In this document: positions 23,127 through 36,124 of the stretch, piece after piece
How positions within the stretch are numbered: position 1 is the first letter of the stretch
Layout: the number at the start of each line of letters is the position of its first letter
Source of the DNA: Saccharina japonica
Taxonomy: Eukaryota; Sar; Phaeophyceae; Laminariales; Laminariaceae
DNA: 64,000 nucleotides
Direction: 5' to 3'
Assembly: GCA_008828725.1 (NCBI GenBank)
Contig: MEHQ01000842.1
Coordinates: 45,233-109,232, forward strand
Translations under genes and position numbers: made by a program
The notes under the pieces: model-generated
Told to the model about the DNA's origin: nothing
Seen by the model: only the letters and a program-made list of their open reading frames with translations
The model's database searches: none

Positions 23127-25100
23127 GTAGACAGATAAAATTCTGAGAAACTGATGAAAAGTGCAAAAAAAAAAAGTATTAGACAAAATAAAATTCTGAG
23201 AATTTGATGAAAAGTGCACACAAAATCAATAGTTTAATAAAGACAAAAAACGGCCATGGCCATTTTGCCAGGGGTCCCTATCACGAGAGCCTTGGTCAAA
23301 ATTAGAAACTCGCATTCGCTCGTAATAAATGTAGGTATATGCGGCGATGGCCTACCGTTTCCTATGTTTGCTACTTATGTTCGGTTACTTACTGAGTACC
23401 CCCTAAGCAACAACAGCCCCGTACGGTGTCCGCGTCGCTGTGCATTTAGTCAACCCCGTAAAGGGGGCAACGCAGTACCCGTGGGGGTTCCACGCCGTCT
23501 ATACCCGCCCATCGATTATACTAGACCTGACCTGTACTTCGGCATATTATGTTTGTCTACCCCTCGCCAAAACATATGGAAACACACGGGGAGAGTAGTG
23601 CTTGGCAGTTACATGTGTATAGTAGACAGATAAAATTATGAGAAACTGATGAAAAGTGCAAAAAAACAAAAGTAGTAGACAAAATAAATTTATGAGAATT
23701 TGATGAAAAGTGCACACAAAATCAATAGTTTAATCAAGAAAGAAAACGGCCATGGCCATTTTGCCATGGGTCCCTATCACGAGAGCCTTGGTCAAAATTA
23801 GAAACTCGCATTCGCTCGTAATAAATGTAGGTATATGCGGCGATGGCCTACCGTTTCCTATGTTTGCTACTTATGTTCGGTTACTTACTGAGTACCCCCT
23901 AAGCAACAACAGCCCCGTACGGTGTCCGCGTCGCTGTGCATTTAGTCAACCCCGTAAAGGGGGCAACGCAGTACCCGTGGGGGTTCCACGCCGTCTATAC
24001 CCGCCCATCGATTATACTAGACCTGACCTGTACTTCGGCATATTATGTTTGTCTACCCCTCGCCAAAACATATGGAAACACACGGGGAGAGTAGTGCTTG
24101 GCAGTTACATGTGTATAGTAGACAGATAAAATTATGAGAAACTGATGAAAAGTGCAAAAAAACAAAAGTAGTAGACAAAATAAATTTATGAGAATTTGAT
24201 GAAAAGTGCACACAAAATCAATAGTTTAATCAAGAAAGAAAACGGCCATGGCCATTTTGCCATGGGTCCCTATCACGAGAGCCTTGGTCAAAATTAGAAA
24301 CTCGCATTCGCTCGTAATAAATGTAGGTATATGCGGCGATGGCCTACCGTTTCCTATGTTTGCTACTTATGTTCGGTTACTTACTGAGTACCCCCTAAGC
24401 AACAACAGCCCCGTACGGTGTCCGCGTCGCTGTGCATTTAGTCAACCCCGTAAAGGGGGCAACGCAGTACCCGTGGGGGTTCCACGCCGTCTATACCCGC
24501 CCATCGATTATACTAGACCTGACCTGTACTTCGGCATATTATGTTTGTCTACCCCTCGCCAAAACATATGGAAACACACGGGGAGAGTAGTGCTTGGCAG
24601 TTACATGTGTATAGTAGACAGATAAAATTATGAGAAACTGATGAAAAGTGCAAAAAAACAAAAGTAGTAGACAAAATAAATTTATGAGAATTTGATGAAA
24701 AGTGCACACAAAATCAATAGTTTAATCAAGAAAGAAAACGGCCATGGCCATTTTGCCATGGGTCCCTATCACGAGAGCCTTGGTCAAAATTAGAAACTCG
24801 CATTCGCTCGTAATAAATGTAGGTATATGCGGCGATGGCCTACCGTTTCCTATGTTTGCTACTTATGTTCGGTTACTTACTGAGTACCCCCTAAGCAACA
24901 ACAGCCCCGTACGGTGTCCGCGTCGCTGTGCATTTAGTCAACCCCGTAAAGGGGGCAACGCAGTACCCGTGGGGGTTCCACGCCGTCTATACCCGCCCAT
25001 CGATTATACTAGACCTGACCTGTACTTCGGCATATTATGTTTGTCTACCCCTCGCCAAAACATATGGAAACACACGGGGAGAGTAGTGCTTGGCAGTTAC
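23127..25100 (+). repeat. Tandem array of four 496-bp units
   Basis: Units begin near 23127, 23622, 24118 and 24614. Units 2-4 look identical by eye; unit 1 differs by a few substitutions and small A-run changes. Each unit has an AT-rich part with two motifs ending tgatgaaaagtgca and a part with an open frame of 125 codons (starts at 23256, 23752, 24248 and 24744). The fourth frame runs on past the array to 25238. The near-identity implies very recent amplification or homogenisation. Whether the frame is translated is unknown; the protein starts MAILPWVPITRALVKIRNSH and has no motif I recognise. Confidence 0.95.
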
Positions 25101-25915
25101 GGCATCGTAGACAGCTCCATGTGCTGTGAATTAGGGTTGGCGCTACGCTGCCCACACCGCCAGCCCCTTATACGGTACAACACGGTATTGTTCGCCCCCC
25201 CCCTGCGGCTTCAAACTGACAGGAAACTAACGCGGTGAGAGGCTCGCGAAGCCAAGTCACCCCGTGCATACTATTGGTGGTACGCCGGGGGGGCGGCTCA
25301 CACATACACACAAGGCATACACAAATATGCCGTTCCGGCACCACCAAAGACAGTCCCGTGGGCTGTGGAACTGGATGGCCGGTGGGCGGTTCGTGTTGCC
25401 AACGCGTTTTCACGCAACAACACAATCTGATTCGGGCTTTCTACAGTCTGAAACTGGTAAGAGCCCATACGTGTATGAATTGTAGTATTTCATCCTTTTG
25501 TAATCGTTTCCTTCTTTAGCTTTTTGAGGAATCACAAGACTAGAGTGGAACATGCAGTGCCGGCACGTATAATAACCCTGTGTTTTGCGAAGGTTGACCG
25601 CCGTTGTGCGGCTCACATTGCCAACCTCCTACATGGAATAATTCGTTCTGGTTTGGACTTATAACGGTTCTAAACTGCCAGGGGACTATATACCATTATC
25701 ATATATATTATGTTTGTTATCTTTATTTCTGGAATGTATTGAGGAAACACACGATAAGAGTATTGATGGGCAGTTTAGGCACCGACGGCAGACACGTGGG
25801 CTGTGAACGTTGGTGCCGCGGGGCTGTTCACGTTGCCAACACGATATATGGGAGCAACACGATATATTTGAGGTATCCTGCCGTCTGGCACAGACATTAC
25901 TCATTCTATGTTGAA
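25101..25915. repeat. Dispersed repeat family, further copies
   Basis: Segments near 25105, 25350 and 25795 share gacag(c/t)...gggctgtg followed by gttcacgttgccaacacg-like sequence with the copy at 22166. A related fragment lies at 25600. The array of 496-bp units is inserted among these copies. Confidence 0.55.
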
Positions 25916-28900
25916 TAAACACGAGTATTGTATGTGGTATGACGACAGCCCTTTGGGGTTATTACTTCCGGGTAACCGTTTCGCTGCCAATCGCATGCTT
26001 TCTCTTGTTGCGTTGAAACAACATTATGATACTGGTGCGGTTTGCTTTAAGGGCCATGGTGGTGAGCATAGTATTGCCAACCCTTATAGGGTGGCACATT
26101 ATTGATACGCGATATATACCAAAATGTGTATATACATCAGTTTGGTCGATGGCAGACGGTTGCGTTGTACATACACGCATTGGATCGTCGCATCAGATAG
26201 CACGTACCCTAGGTTAAACCAATAAACGCTACGGGGGCAGAGGTTGAAGATCCACTCATGCCACCACGCACCGTTGAAAAAACGTCGGTGACCCCCTCCT
26301 ACCCACCCCTTGTCACCACCGCCTGCAGTCACCCAGCGCGTGTCGCTGGCGTCATTTTCAGCGGGTGCATACGATGTACAACGATTGGTACGCGTGGATG
26401 GAGGGTCGCCGCTGTCGGCTCGGGCGTCGAAACTCGCTTCGGCCACGCTTTGCGCACTCGAAAATAGCTGGCGGGCTCCGGCGGTCGGCGACGGAGCCAA
26501 GATCAGGAGCAGCGCCTCGCCGGGCGGGGACGATCTCTGCACCTACGTCGTGACCTCCAGTACGCCGATAGATGTGTTGCGAGCTCCGCGAGGTGCAAGT
26601 ACGTGTCTAGTCACCTATTACGGAGTACGTTTCGCATGTTGATGGTTTTTCAGGAGTTATGTTTTCTGTTTTCTCGTCGAGTGACTCGGACAGGTGCAGG
26701 TTCTGATTGTTGATAGGTCTCGCCTCGTGGCGTGGCGCGTCGAATACGGTTCCCAGTAAATTGCCGACGGAGAAGTATTGCTATCGATTGCACGTAGACC
26801 TAGAGCTACCGGTCATGGCTCCCGTAGTCCCGTGGGCGTTCACGGGTATTGCACAAGTCCACGTTGAGGAAGCAACGCCTCGCCGGATCTGCCTACCGGT
26901 TTTGTTTGGTTTGCTCGTATCTGAGGAAACCCTCATGCCCTCGTGGGGCCAGGAGAAGTTTTGTGGCTGCGTTTTATGTCTGAGGTACCTCCTGGCGGTG
27001 CGATTAGACGAACTGTTCGTCGCCGGTTAGGGAGTGGTACATGCAAAGAACTTTGTCGCGCGGGGTGACATGGTCGTTTACACCAACGTCACATAGATGG
27101 GAAACACGCGATTGCAACCGCCCCGACAAGGTAGCGGGGCGTTCTTAGGGCCATGTGGATGATGATAATCATATTGATATTGTACGCGTGCGCACTCGAA
27201 CGAGGATCGTGGGCCGCGGTCGTCCTTTTTAAGGCGATCGGTAAAGCCGTTTCCATTGTGTTCAAGTTAATGTCATGTTTCCCTGGTTTCCCGACCGTGC
27301 CCCCCTATCCTCATATCGTTGTGGTAACAGCCGGGGGGAAAGGACAGTTTGGGGTAGAAAATAACTAAGAGTACGGTAATCAGTAGTATCACATTACCTC
27401 GGTGTTGGAGGAGTCGAATGATACCGTACCATTAGGAAGCTTGGTCGTCCGAGACAACTCTAGCCCGTACTAGTTAGGAACCCGGCCGATATTTTAATTG
27501 GGAGAGAGAAAGAGTATATTTGGGTTATCGAGATACTTAGGGAGGTGCATCCGGCTGCGATACAGGTATCTGACCAAGGGGGGGAATCTCTCTCCCACGA
27601 CTCAGAAAACGATAAGGACTATTCAACTCGAAACATATTCAATTATTTACTGTACGAGGCCACTTGACAACAGCTGCCAACCTTATCCAACTTGGAGTAC
27701 TTCACGGTATACCAAAAATCGTTGCACCGCCGCAACATTTAAATGGAGTGTTACAATAGCCCCTCCCGCGCAATAGAGCACACTTGAACAACTTACACAA
27801 GTCGGATACGGTTAGATCATAACCTCCCAAGAGATGCTTTCACGGCCACAGATATACCCCATCAATTCATATTTGCATTCATCCCATTTATTATCTTTGT
27901 CCTTCTCTTTTGTCTCCCTCTTTAGTCGTAACTTAGACCCGCGGTTATTAATTAGACTCTTCTCTTCTCGCCCCACTACGTAATGAGCGCCCAAGTGTTG
28001 GACGTGTCTGTATTAGGAGTAGGAACGGTGCTCCATCTCGAAAGGGATGCGTGGTCAATAGTCAAACGACTAAGGCAAGCAACAAATTAGTACGCCCCCC
28101 CCCACGCGCCCCACTACGGTACGTGCCTTGCATATTTAGGTCCAGAATATTTTAGCACTTTCTTACCTCGTCGACTTGCGTCGAATTCCGCCTACGCACG
28201 CAACGAAGGCGCCGTCAGAAATGGATTCGTTTTTATTGTTTCGAATATATTCCAAATATCATCTCGGTGGGATTTGAACTCGGGCACCAATCTATTCCGT
28301 CATATACAAGGGTCGCCCTTTACCCCTTGTGCGATGCTATCGCAAACACGTAACCATTACCGTTGCCTACTGCGTTCGTTGTCTTGGTTGGTTTCAGTGT
28401 AGTGGTCTGAGTGCTCGTATTGGCTACCGACATGCCATCACTGGTGGTTCCATCCGCTTGGCTCCTTCCGCACGAAAAGCTGCTTATTAACGTGTATATG
28501 TATGCCATCGCTCACGAATACGAAAGTGCCAGAACCTATACCTCCTCCTTGCCAATCGAACCCAGTACAACACCGTAACCACACCAGGTGCTATGGAACA
28601 CCTACTCACACGAACCCATATAAGCCATGAACTATACAACCCGATCTCGAACAAAACACACGGTGTCGAACTCCAAACCCGAATGTAGAGACAACCAGGC
28701 CCCTTTTATACGTGTGTCAAATATTGTTTGAATACGTGCCACTGAACCCTGTCGACGAATGGACTACTACGCCCTCAGCTGGATGGAGTATTGGGTTTCA
28801 TAAGATGGTGGCACCATAGGTATTTTTTCCTACTGTACGACAGCACCAACAACGACAGTGTAGAACTGTTGGTGGAAACGTGTACCCACAGCAAAATAAG

Positions 28901-30053
28901 TAGCCAATCAAGGTATGCTATGTGCTTACTACGGTAGGTAGAAACCAATGGTAGACGGTGGCAGTCAACGTGTAGGGGCCATAGAATAACGCGGTATAGT
29001 CGGTATCCCACGGCTCACACGTTTCAGCTCACCTTTGAAGAGCGGCATCGAACAACTATAGGGTGTCCAGCCTACCGATTGCATTACCCCGTGCATACAT
29101 GAGTTTACCCTGTAAATAGCTAAGCATGGTAATATATTATCCAAATAATGACAAATGTATGATGCCCCTCGATTAATCTTTTGTCACGCCGTCATAGTTA
29201 GCGCCCGCGCATGCCACCCTTTCTCGACTCACTGGCGTACGTCCCTCACAGCTCGGCGCCCGCATCGGTTGTTCACTTTTGAATACCAGTACCTACGGTT
29301 GCTTCGCATTCTCCACCGGAAATACTCCCAACGTATACGGATATATACAGTGTATCGCGTTTCAGACAGTACCCTTGGAGGCAATTGAACCCGGACAATA
29401 TTCATGGAGTTGCCACTGGCAATACACAACTCACCAACGCAAATAGTTACGCCTCCAATAAATATTGTGTAAATACGTACCAGTACCGTAACATGAATGT
29501 AAGACATCTGCTAAGCGCTCCATCTGTTGTGCGAAACATTCTATTGACAGTACCCAGAGCGGAGCACCCTTTGGTTGTGACTCGACCAAACACCTTCAAT
29601 AGTCGACCGGAAGAGTACAAATATTCTGCGTAATCTTACAACTTAGAACAAGGTATTCTTCGTCATACCAATTATACATATCGGGGGACTTCTACTGAGG
29701 ATCACGGCGTCAATGAGCAGGTGCGATTTTGCTTGCTTTAACGAGCATTTATCGACAACGTTCACCGCGCTTGTTACTCGGTCTATGGCCTGGCTTCCTT
29801 CTCCTGTCGCTTGTGCAAGATCGCCTAACGTTTGTTTCTACCTGTCGTGGTATACGCTCGTCGCAGACAATCAACCACGGACAAGACGAGATATTTTATT
29901 AGGGCTAGAGCTTAAAACATTAAGATGGAATGCCGCTCAGGTTTCCGAATTCGATAAGCTGTTGATAATGAATTGTGCCTCAAGGTAACGTCAGTATCAA
30001 CCTCGGCCAACCAGTGTAAAGCGTAAATTGAGCTTCAGGTCCAACAACATCAC
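25916..30053. other. Region without a recognised gene
   Basis: Open frames are short and overlapping. The longest, 26099-26542 (-), 26310-26642 (+) and 26707-27030 (+), have no recognisable domain, and the GC-rich block at 26.25-26.55 kb is open in several frames at once. A tRNA-like fragment is listed separately. Confidence 0.5.
28255..28335 (-). other. tRNA-like / SINE-like fragment
   Basis: On the minus strand there is a TAGCATCGCACAAGGGG stretch (A-box-like), then about 45 bases later GAGTTCAAATCCC (B-box-like). The T-stem pairs poorly, so a functional tRNA is doubtful and a tRNA-derived SINE head is more likely. Confidence 0.35.
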
Positions 30054-30297
30054 TGTTCAAGTAACCACTTCTGGAATACTCTGGGTCGGGGTCTGTTCAT
30101 AGATAGGCACTCATAATGTAGAAGCTCCTCCTCATGTATATAAATTACCGCCGTAGAATAAACAAATCATAAAGAAACATGGAGTGGTCAATAGACATCA
30201 CCCAAACCGTTGAGTGCTCCGCAGAGAAACACGCATATTCCCTCTGTGGAACTCCCAAATACCGTTGCATAAATATCCCTGCACCGAGTACGTGAGC

Positions 30298-31733
30298 TAG
30301 TGCCTGGTATACCCTAAAAATCGGGGGGGTATATGATATCTATATATACCCCCTAAAAAAACATGACTAAGTACTATAAGTTGCGAATTTTTAGTCAAGT
30401 CCATATACCCCAGCGTTTTTCGATATACCCATATGAAATGTGGTATATGCAGGGTATATGATATATAATGTGATATATCATACATATATCATGTGATATA
30501 CCCTGTATATCGTGTGATATACCCCGTATATCTTGTGCTATATCATATAACTGATATAATGTGATATATCACTCGCTATCTGCCCTAAAGATATCGATAT
30601 CGTGTGCTACTGCCAACCACATACATACACACACGTATCATCCTGTCACATCATCAGACTTTTGTCGGTCGTGGTTGGGACCTGTTTCACGCTGGTACCG
30701 CACTGGATCGGTACTTGACGATGTGTGCCTGTTACGTACTACACAGTGTGCATGAATGCTGATACAGCAACCCCTTCTCCACGAAGTTCAAGTGCATGTA
30801 GTGGTGTGGTGCAATGCAGACAACAACAGAAGTATATCGCGATGACGCACCACAGGATTGTGTGCATCACTGCCGGTGCACAAAGTACTACGTTCCAGGT
30901 TAATGTTTTGATTTAATAATATTTTCCCTCGCGTCCATAAAGCGACCCCCCTGATCCATGTCATAGGTCACCAGGTCCCGCCGACTACAACCGGAATACT
31001 CAAACGAAAACGCAAGAGACCAGAACAAGACAAATTACAGCGAATTGTACTAAACATAAACTGGAGGGACGAGCAACACTCCTAAAACGCGAGAAAATGC
31101 ACTTTATCCTGTGACAAAGAGAAGCACCTCCCACTATTTTATAGCTAGCTCCCGCCCCCACTTCGCTACGAGAAGCACGTGCCGAACCTGCTCCATCTTA
31201 ACTGCTACTACAGCACCAATTCCAAGACAAGAACACAGCCGGGCACTACCACAGGTGCCGGTTAGAGTGTAGGAAAATTAGGTTTTCGGCGTTCTCGTCT
31301 TTCAGACGTACTCATACGTACAGCGATATATTCTACCAAAGGTATACCATCCGAAAGATACAGATACATCGTCAATAGAGCAAATTGCAATTTGTGATAT
31401 ACGCACGTAGTGTATATCGGGGTGGCTTATATGACGTATTTCACCCGATATTGGCCGATATATCAACTTCTATAAGCTTATATAGGCCAATATATCAACT
31501 TATATCACCTTATATAGGCCTATATGTTACTTGATAGCGGTCCTATATATCATGTACCAAATATCATATAGCTATATAGGCCTATATGGCTGGAAGCCCC
31601 TATATATAGCGATGTGATACTATACGATATATTTATCACATTCCGGCCAAAAAAAACATGACTAAGTACTATGGAGATATCATATCGTATAGGGGTAATA
31701 TATAGGGTACCCCTATAGTGATACCAGGCACTA
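30298..31733. mobile_element. hAT-like non-autonomous DNA transposon
   Basis: Terminal inverted repeats TAGTGCCTGGTAT at the left and its near-complement ATACCAGGCACTA at the right flank 1436 bp. The perfect 8-bp direct repeat ACGTGAGC at 30290-30297 and 31734-31741 is the target duplication length of the hAT superfamily. No transposase was found. Both ends contain ATATCA/GATATA-rich palindromic tracts (30.31-30.58 and 31.33-31.70 kb) and the motif aaacatgactaagtactat in direct orientation. It is inserted in the left LTR of the older element. Confidence 0.8.
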
Positions 31734-31924
31734 ACGTGAGCACTCTGAACAGCTTCTCTGATCTCTGCCTGGTGAAGGATGACACATAATACCTCAGGAT
31801 ACCACGGTGATACGTCAAGATCACCGAATAGTACAAAACTATCACACTCAATGAAACGAAAAAAAAACACACTACCCAGCCTTCCCGTCGACGCGGTCTT
31901 CGGCTAAATAAAAGGGTATTCAAC

Positions 31925-32306
31925 CACACAACACCGGAAAATTATCCGAAAATCAGAACCTCAAGCCTCAAATCTTAGCTCAAAAATTCTAACTGAAAAA
32001 ACAGAATTTAAAAAAAATAAAAATCAACTCTCAGAAAAAAACGAAATCAGAACAATCAACTCTCAGAAAAACATCGATTCTCAGGAAAAAAAAACAATTA
32101 TCAGGAGAATCACTCTCAGAAAAATCATACCTGGTATTTCAGAAAACTCAACTCTGAGAAAAAGCGATTATCAGAAAATCAACTCTCATAAAAAAATGAA
32201 AACCTCAGAAACACATCAATTCTCAGAAATACCAACTCTCAAGAAAATCAACTCTCTTGAAAACAAAAGCAACCCTCAGAAACACATCAATTCTCAGAAA
32301 TATAAA
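31925..32306. repeat. Degenerate CTCAGAAA short repeats, left block
   Basis: Irregular repetition of aactctcagaaaa and attctcagaaa spaced about 15-30 bases apart, very A-rich. It continues at 33061-33240 after the Mutator-like insertion. Confidence 0.85.
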
Positions 32307-33051
32307 GGACAATAACCAAAAACGGGTATACCCGGTCGGTTTTCACTCAAAAACGGGTACATTCTGGAATCAAGTAAAAACACGCCCAGCGAGCCATGCG
32401 ATTGGACAAAAACAAATTGTACCCATTTTTGAGAGAAAATGTCTCGGGTACAACTGTAAATGTCTATTATGCTTGGCTTTCAACCGTTTTTGTTTATTTT
32501 TTTTGTTAAACACTCGCCTACAGTGTGCCTCGCTCTCCACTGCGTCTGCGGCCGCTCTTTCGTTGTTTCATTTTCTCAGTCTTTTTCACGATCCATTTAA
32601 ACTATATTAAACCATTTTACGCACCTGGGTACGTAGTACGTACGTCTTCAGTCATATATACGACGATCCACCTATTATACTGCTGTCGTATGTGTGCACA
32701 GCAGTATCAACATATACCTGGTATCTATATAGGGTGTATTTCAGGTACATGCTGAGACCAAGTAAAACACAAATGCTTGCCGCCAGAACCCTCTGCGTCT
32801 AAACACCCCTGACCCTGCTCCCGACCCCACCCGGACCTGAACCCTCCAAACATAATCCGGACACATCTAAGGATATAGTTAGGCGCCGACAAGTGTGCCT
32901 GGTTATCACTACCCCTCAGAAACGGGCATGATGTGATTTTGGCCAATCTATCCTGTGATGGCTCGTGGGATGTGGTGTTTTGACTCGATTCCATTATGTA
33001 CCCGTTTTTGACTCAAACCGGCGCGGGTGTACCCGTTTTTGGTTATTTCCC
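32307..33051. mobile_element. Mutator-like non-autonomous DNA transposon
   Basis: Terminal inverted repeats of about 45 bp (left AATAACCAAAAACGGGTA, right its complement) enclose 745 bp. Perfect 9-bp direct repeats AAATATAAA at 32298-32306 and 33052-33060 match the 9-bp target duplications of Mutator-like elements. Inside, each TIR has a second copy of the AAAACGGGTAC motif. No transposase was recognised. Confidence 0.8.
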
Positions 33052-33060
33052 AAATATAAA

Positions 33061-33250
33061 CTCTCAGAAAACCAACTCTCATGAAAAAAAAAGCAACCTT
33101 CAGAAACACATCAATTCTCAGATATATAAACTCTCAGGAAAATGAACTCTCATTGAAGTAACTCTCAGGAACACAAAAATAAACAGAAAAGTCAACTCTC
33201 AAAACATAACAAACAGGGAAGTCAAGTCTCAGAAACATAGAAATCAGGAA
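33061..33250. repeat. Degenerate CTCAGAAA short repeats, right block
   Basis: Continuation of the A-rich ctcagaaa repeats split by the Mutator-like insertion. Confidence 0.8.
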
Positions 33251-33769
33251 AAATTAACCCATGTTCATGATGGTTTTTCTGTACAAACGGAAAGCGTCCT
33301 TAGCGAGATTTCGTCAAAAAGTCAGCATGTTGGTTTTCCGACTTCGAATGCGTCCAAAAAACTCAATAAATTCGTTCAAATTGGAAACACTCCAAGTGCG
33401 AAGCATCCAAACCACTCTAAAATCCCTAATAATATAAATCCCAAATACTAAAAGCTACCGGAAAAGTTGCCTCCGGACGGGGAACACACCAAATCCTGTC
33501 GACCGGCATCGTCAAGAAATCATAACTAACTCCCGTCCCTGGACAAACGTGCCAGCCTCAATGCGGTCGACCTGCATGAATGTCCGTACACAACAGCTTT
33601 CAGTTCCTCAGACCACGTACGTGTATACGTATTCAGTCATACTTGTCGATCAATCAATAATATATTATTACCTCAGTCCACCCATAAAGGACGAACTCTC
33701 AAACGAAGCCGACTACTGGTATAATTAGCATATATACTCAAGCCTCCTTGCCAGTGGTCGCTTCATCAA

Positions 33770-34170
33770 GGAGGGGGGGGGGGGTAATGTCAAGTATTTT
33801 TAATTAAAAATGCTGGTACCACAAACTCAAAATATGCATGGCCGCCATCGCTCAAATATGTACCAGGTATACTTCTTGCTACAGGTACTGCTCTACAGCA
33901 GCTATTCGTACTCCATCGTTGGGCCTGGCTCATCCGTTGCCCAGAGTGCCCAATAAACCCTAACTCTGAGCCTCCCCACTTCCTACTATCATCTATTTTA
34001 CCAACGGAGGGGGGGGGGGGGGGTTCTTCGGTTTTCTGCATTGTTACACATAAAAAACAAAATTCGTACGTACCAGAGGTACCAGGCACCACTATGCACG
34101 GGGGGGTAGGCATTTACCGAAGTCGGCACTCCATACGTATGTGTACGTACGTACGTACGTACGTACTTAC
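33770..34170. repeat. Homopolymer G runs and (GTAC)n
   Basis: G runs at about 33772-33784 and 34008-34023, and seven GTAC units around 34139-34167. These lie within the interior of the LTR-type element. Confidence 0.9.
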
Positions 34171-36124
34171 TACAGCAGTACTGAGAACACGGAAAAGTTT
34201 GGTCGGGTTATCATTGAAGATCCAAATATTGGCCATCATTTACCAGGGATAAAGTGTACGGCCAAACAGATGAATCTCTGATCCCCTGCCAAAACAACAA
34301 ACAGCACAGTAAGTAGCAGCAAGCTGCACGGGCAGGAGGCTTGCGGTAGCAGGCAGCGATGGATGACATGGGTTTGGCAAGCTACCCTTGATGCTACACC
34401 CTACCAATCTCAAATGTACTCATAGACAGGTCAAATGCAACGCGCAATCGTGAGGAAAAACACAGCAGCCAGTCTGCAGACATACCTACCGCTGGCAAAC
34501 AAATAAATGCATCATCCTCCAAAACTAGAAACGCCTGGAATTGATTCTTCCCTAAGCAATCAATAAAACAGCACGAACAAACTTGATGCCTAAATCAGGG
34601 CTGAACGGAGGCATGATGCCACCACCTAGGCACCATCGCTGTCCAGCTTCCATGCTGGTCCAAACACAACCTTGCTGCGGGTGGTATTCCTCGTCTCTGC
34701 CCGCCCCCCTGCTTGATGCTGCTGCTGCTCGTCATCCGCATCATACCCCTCTTCCTCTTTTTGCTCCTCCTCTTCCTCCTCCTTCCGTTTCCAGTATGAT
34801 ACCAGGGCCAGGTGCGCCAGTATCAAACGGCTCTCCACTACCAGGGAGAGTTGATACGCCTCGGGTCCTAAGCGCTTGCCTACCGCGGGTGGTGACGGGT
34901 GCGGCGTCGGCGGCGGCGGCAGCGGCGGTGGAAGCGGCTGATTTTCCTGCTCCTCGCCCGTCCCAACGCCGTCCGCTTCGTGTCTCTCACTTACTCTATG
35001 CTCATTCTACTACATGCAGCCATCTCTAGTGGCTCACGAGCATCACCGAGTTCGTGCGCCTCGGACGGAGCCACACAATAAAGCTCGTCGAAGCTCCGGT
35101 ACGGAGCACCAATTCCTCCTACTCGTCGGTTGGCAGACTGCAACCTTTCCCACCAGTCTCGCTTCTGCAGGATGGCACGCGGTCGAGGTCCGCGACACAT
35201 TTCCCGCAGCTCCTTGCGCGCAGCCGCTCTACGAGCATCCCGTTCCTTTCTGACGACATCCAGCTACAATCTCATATCCTGCATCTGCTGCCGAAGTAGG
35301 TCGCTCGCCGCCCCGGCAAGGATTCCACGCTGTTGTGACTGCTGCGGCTGCTGGTGGTGCTTGTGCCGCTGAACTTACTGTTGGGCATTGACTTCCGTTG
35401 ACGAAACTCCAGATATCACATACTATTAATCGCAGATAAACTCCACCTTTTCGACTCCCGCAAGTACAATCGGCTCGGCGCTAAACGATGCCTGCTAAAG
35501 AGGCTGCTGTTGTCGTTGGAGTTTGTCCTGGTGTTGGTGTCGACACTCCCGCCGCTAAAACCATTCGTCCTGCTGCTGCTATCTAACCTGCTGCTGCTGC
35601 ATCCATTCCTCCTGCTGCTGCCGCCTATCCTCCCCTTGTTGCTGATTCCTCTTACTCCTCGTCCTTTCCTCCTCCCGGATTTCCATCCGCATCCCCATCT
35701 CTAATATACCTTGTTCAAGGCTGGCGATCTCTTCCTTGTAGCCTGTTGCTATATTACCCTCTGGTTGAGACGTGTTGCCTTCTAGGCCTCGTGTTCCGTC
35801 TGGAGGCTTGTTGCCCTCTAGGCCTCGTGCTCCTTTCGGAGACTTATTGCTATTTGGTCTCGTGCTACCTCTGGAGACTTGGTTCGCCCTCCTGCGGTAT
35901 GAGCTATTCCCGCGGCCTCTACCGCGGCGATGCTCGCCGCCTCTGCGGCTGCCGTAGCTTGTGCAGCTACTCTGGCCAAGCTGGCCTCATCGTCGCCAAG
36001 GCCGCTGCCCGGTGGGGACCCCGCTGGACCCTTCATCCGGTATACAAATCGACCAGCTCGTCCTCGAGCTCTACGCCACTGGGACCCAACCAGCGAGTCG
36101 TTCCAATTGAAACAAACGCTAGCG

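Noticed and set aside
23127-25100. CRISPR-like array
   Set aside because: The units are 496 bp and contiguous without unique spacers; it is a tandem satellite-type array in a eukaryotic genome.
26099-26642. 147- and 110-codon frames on opposite strands
   Set aside because: A GC-rich block open in both directions, with no motif, start context or splice evidence.
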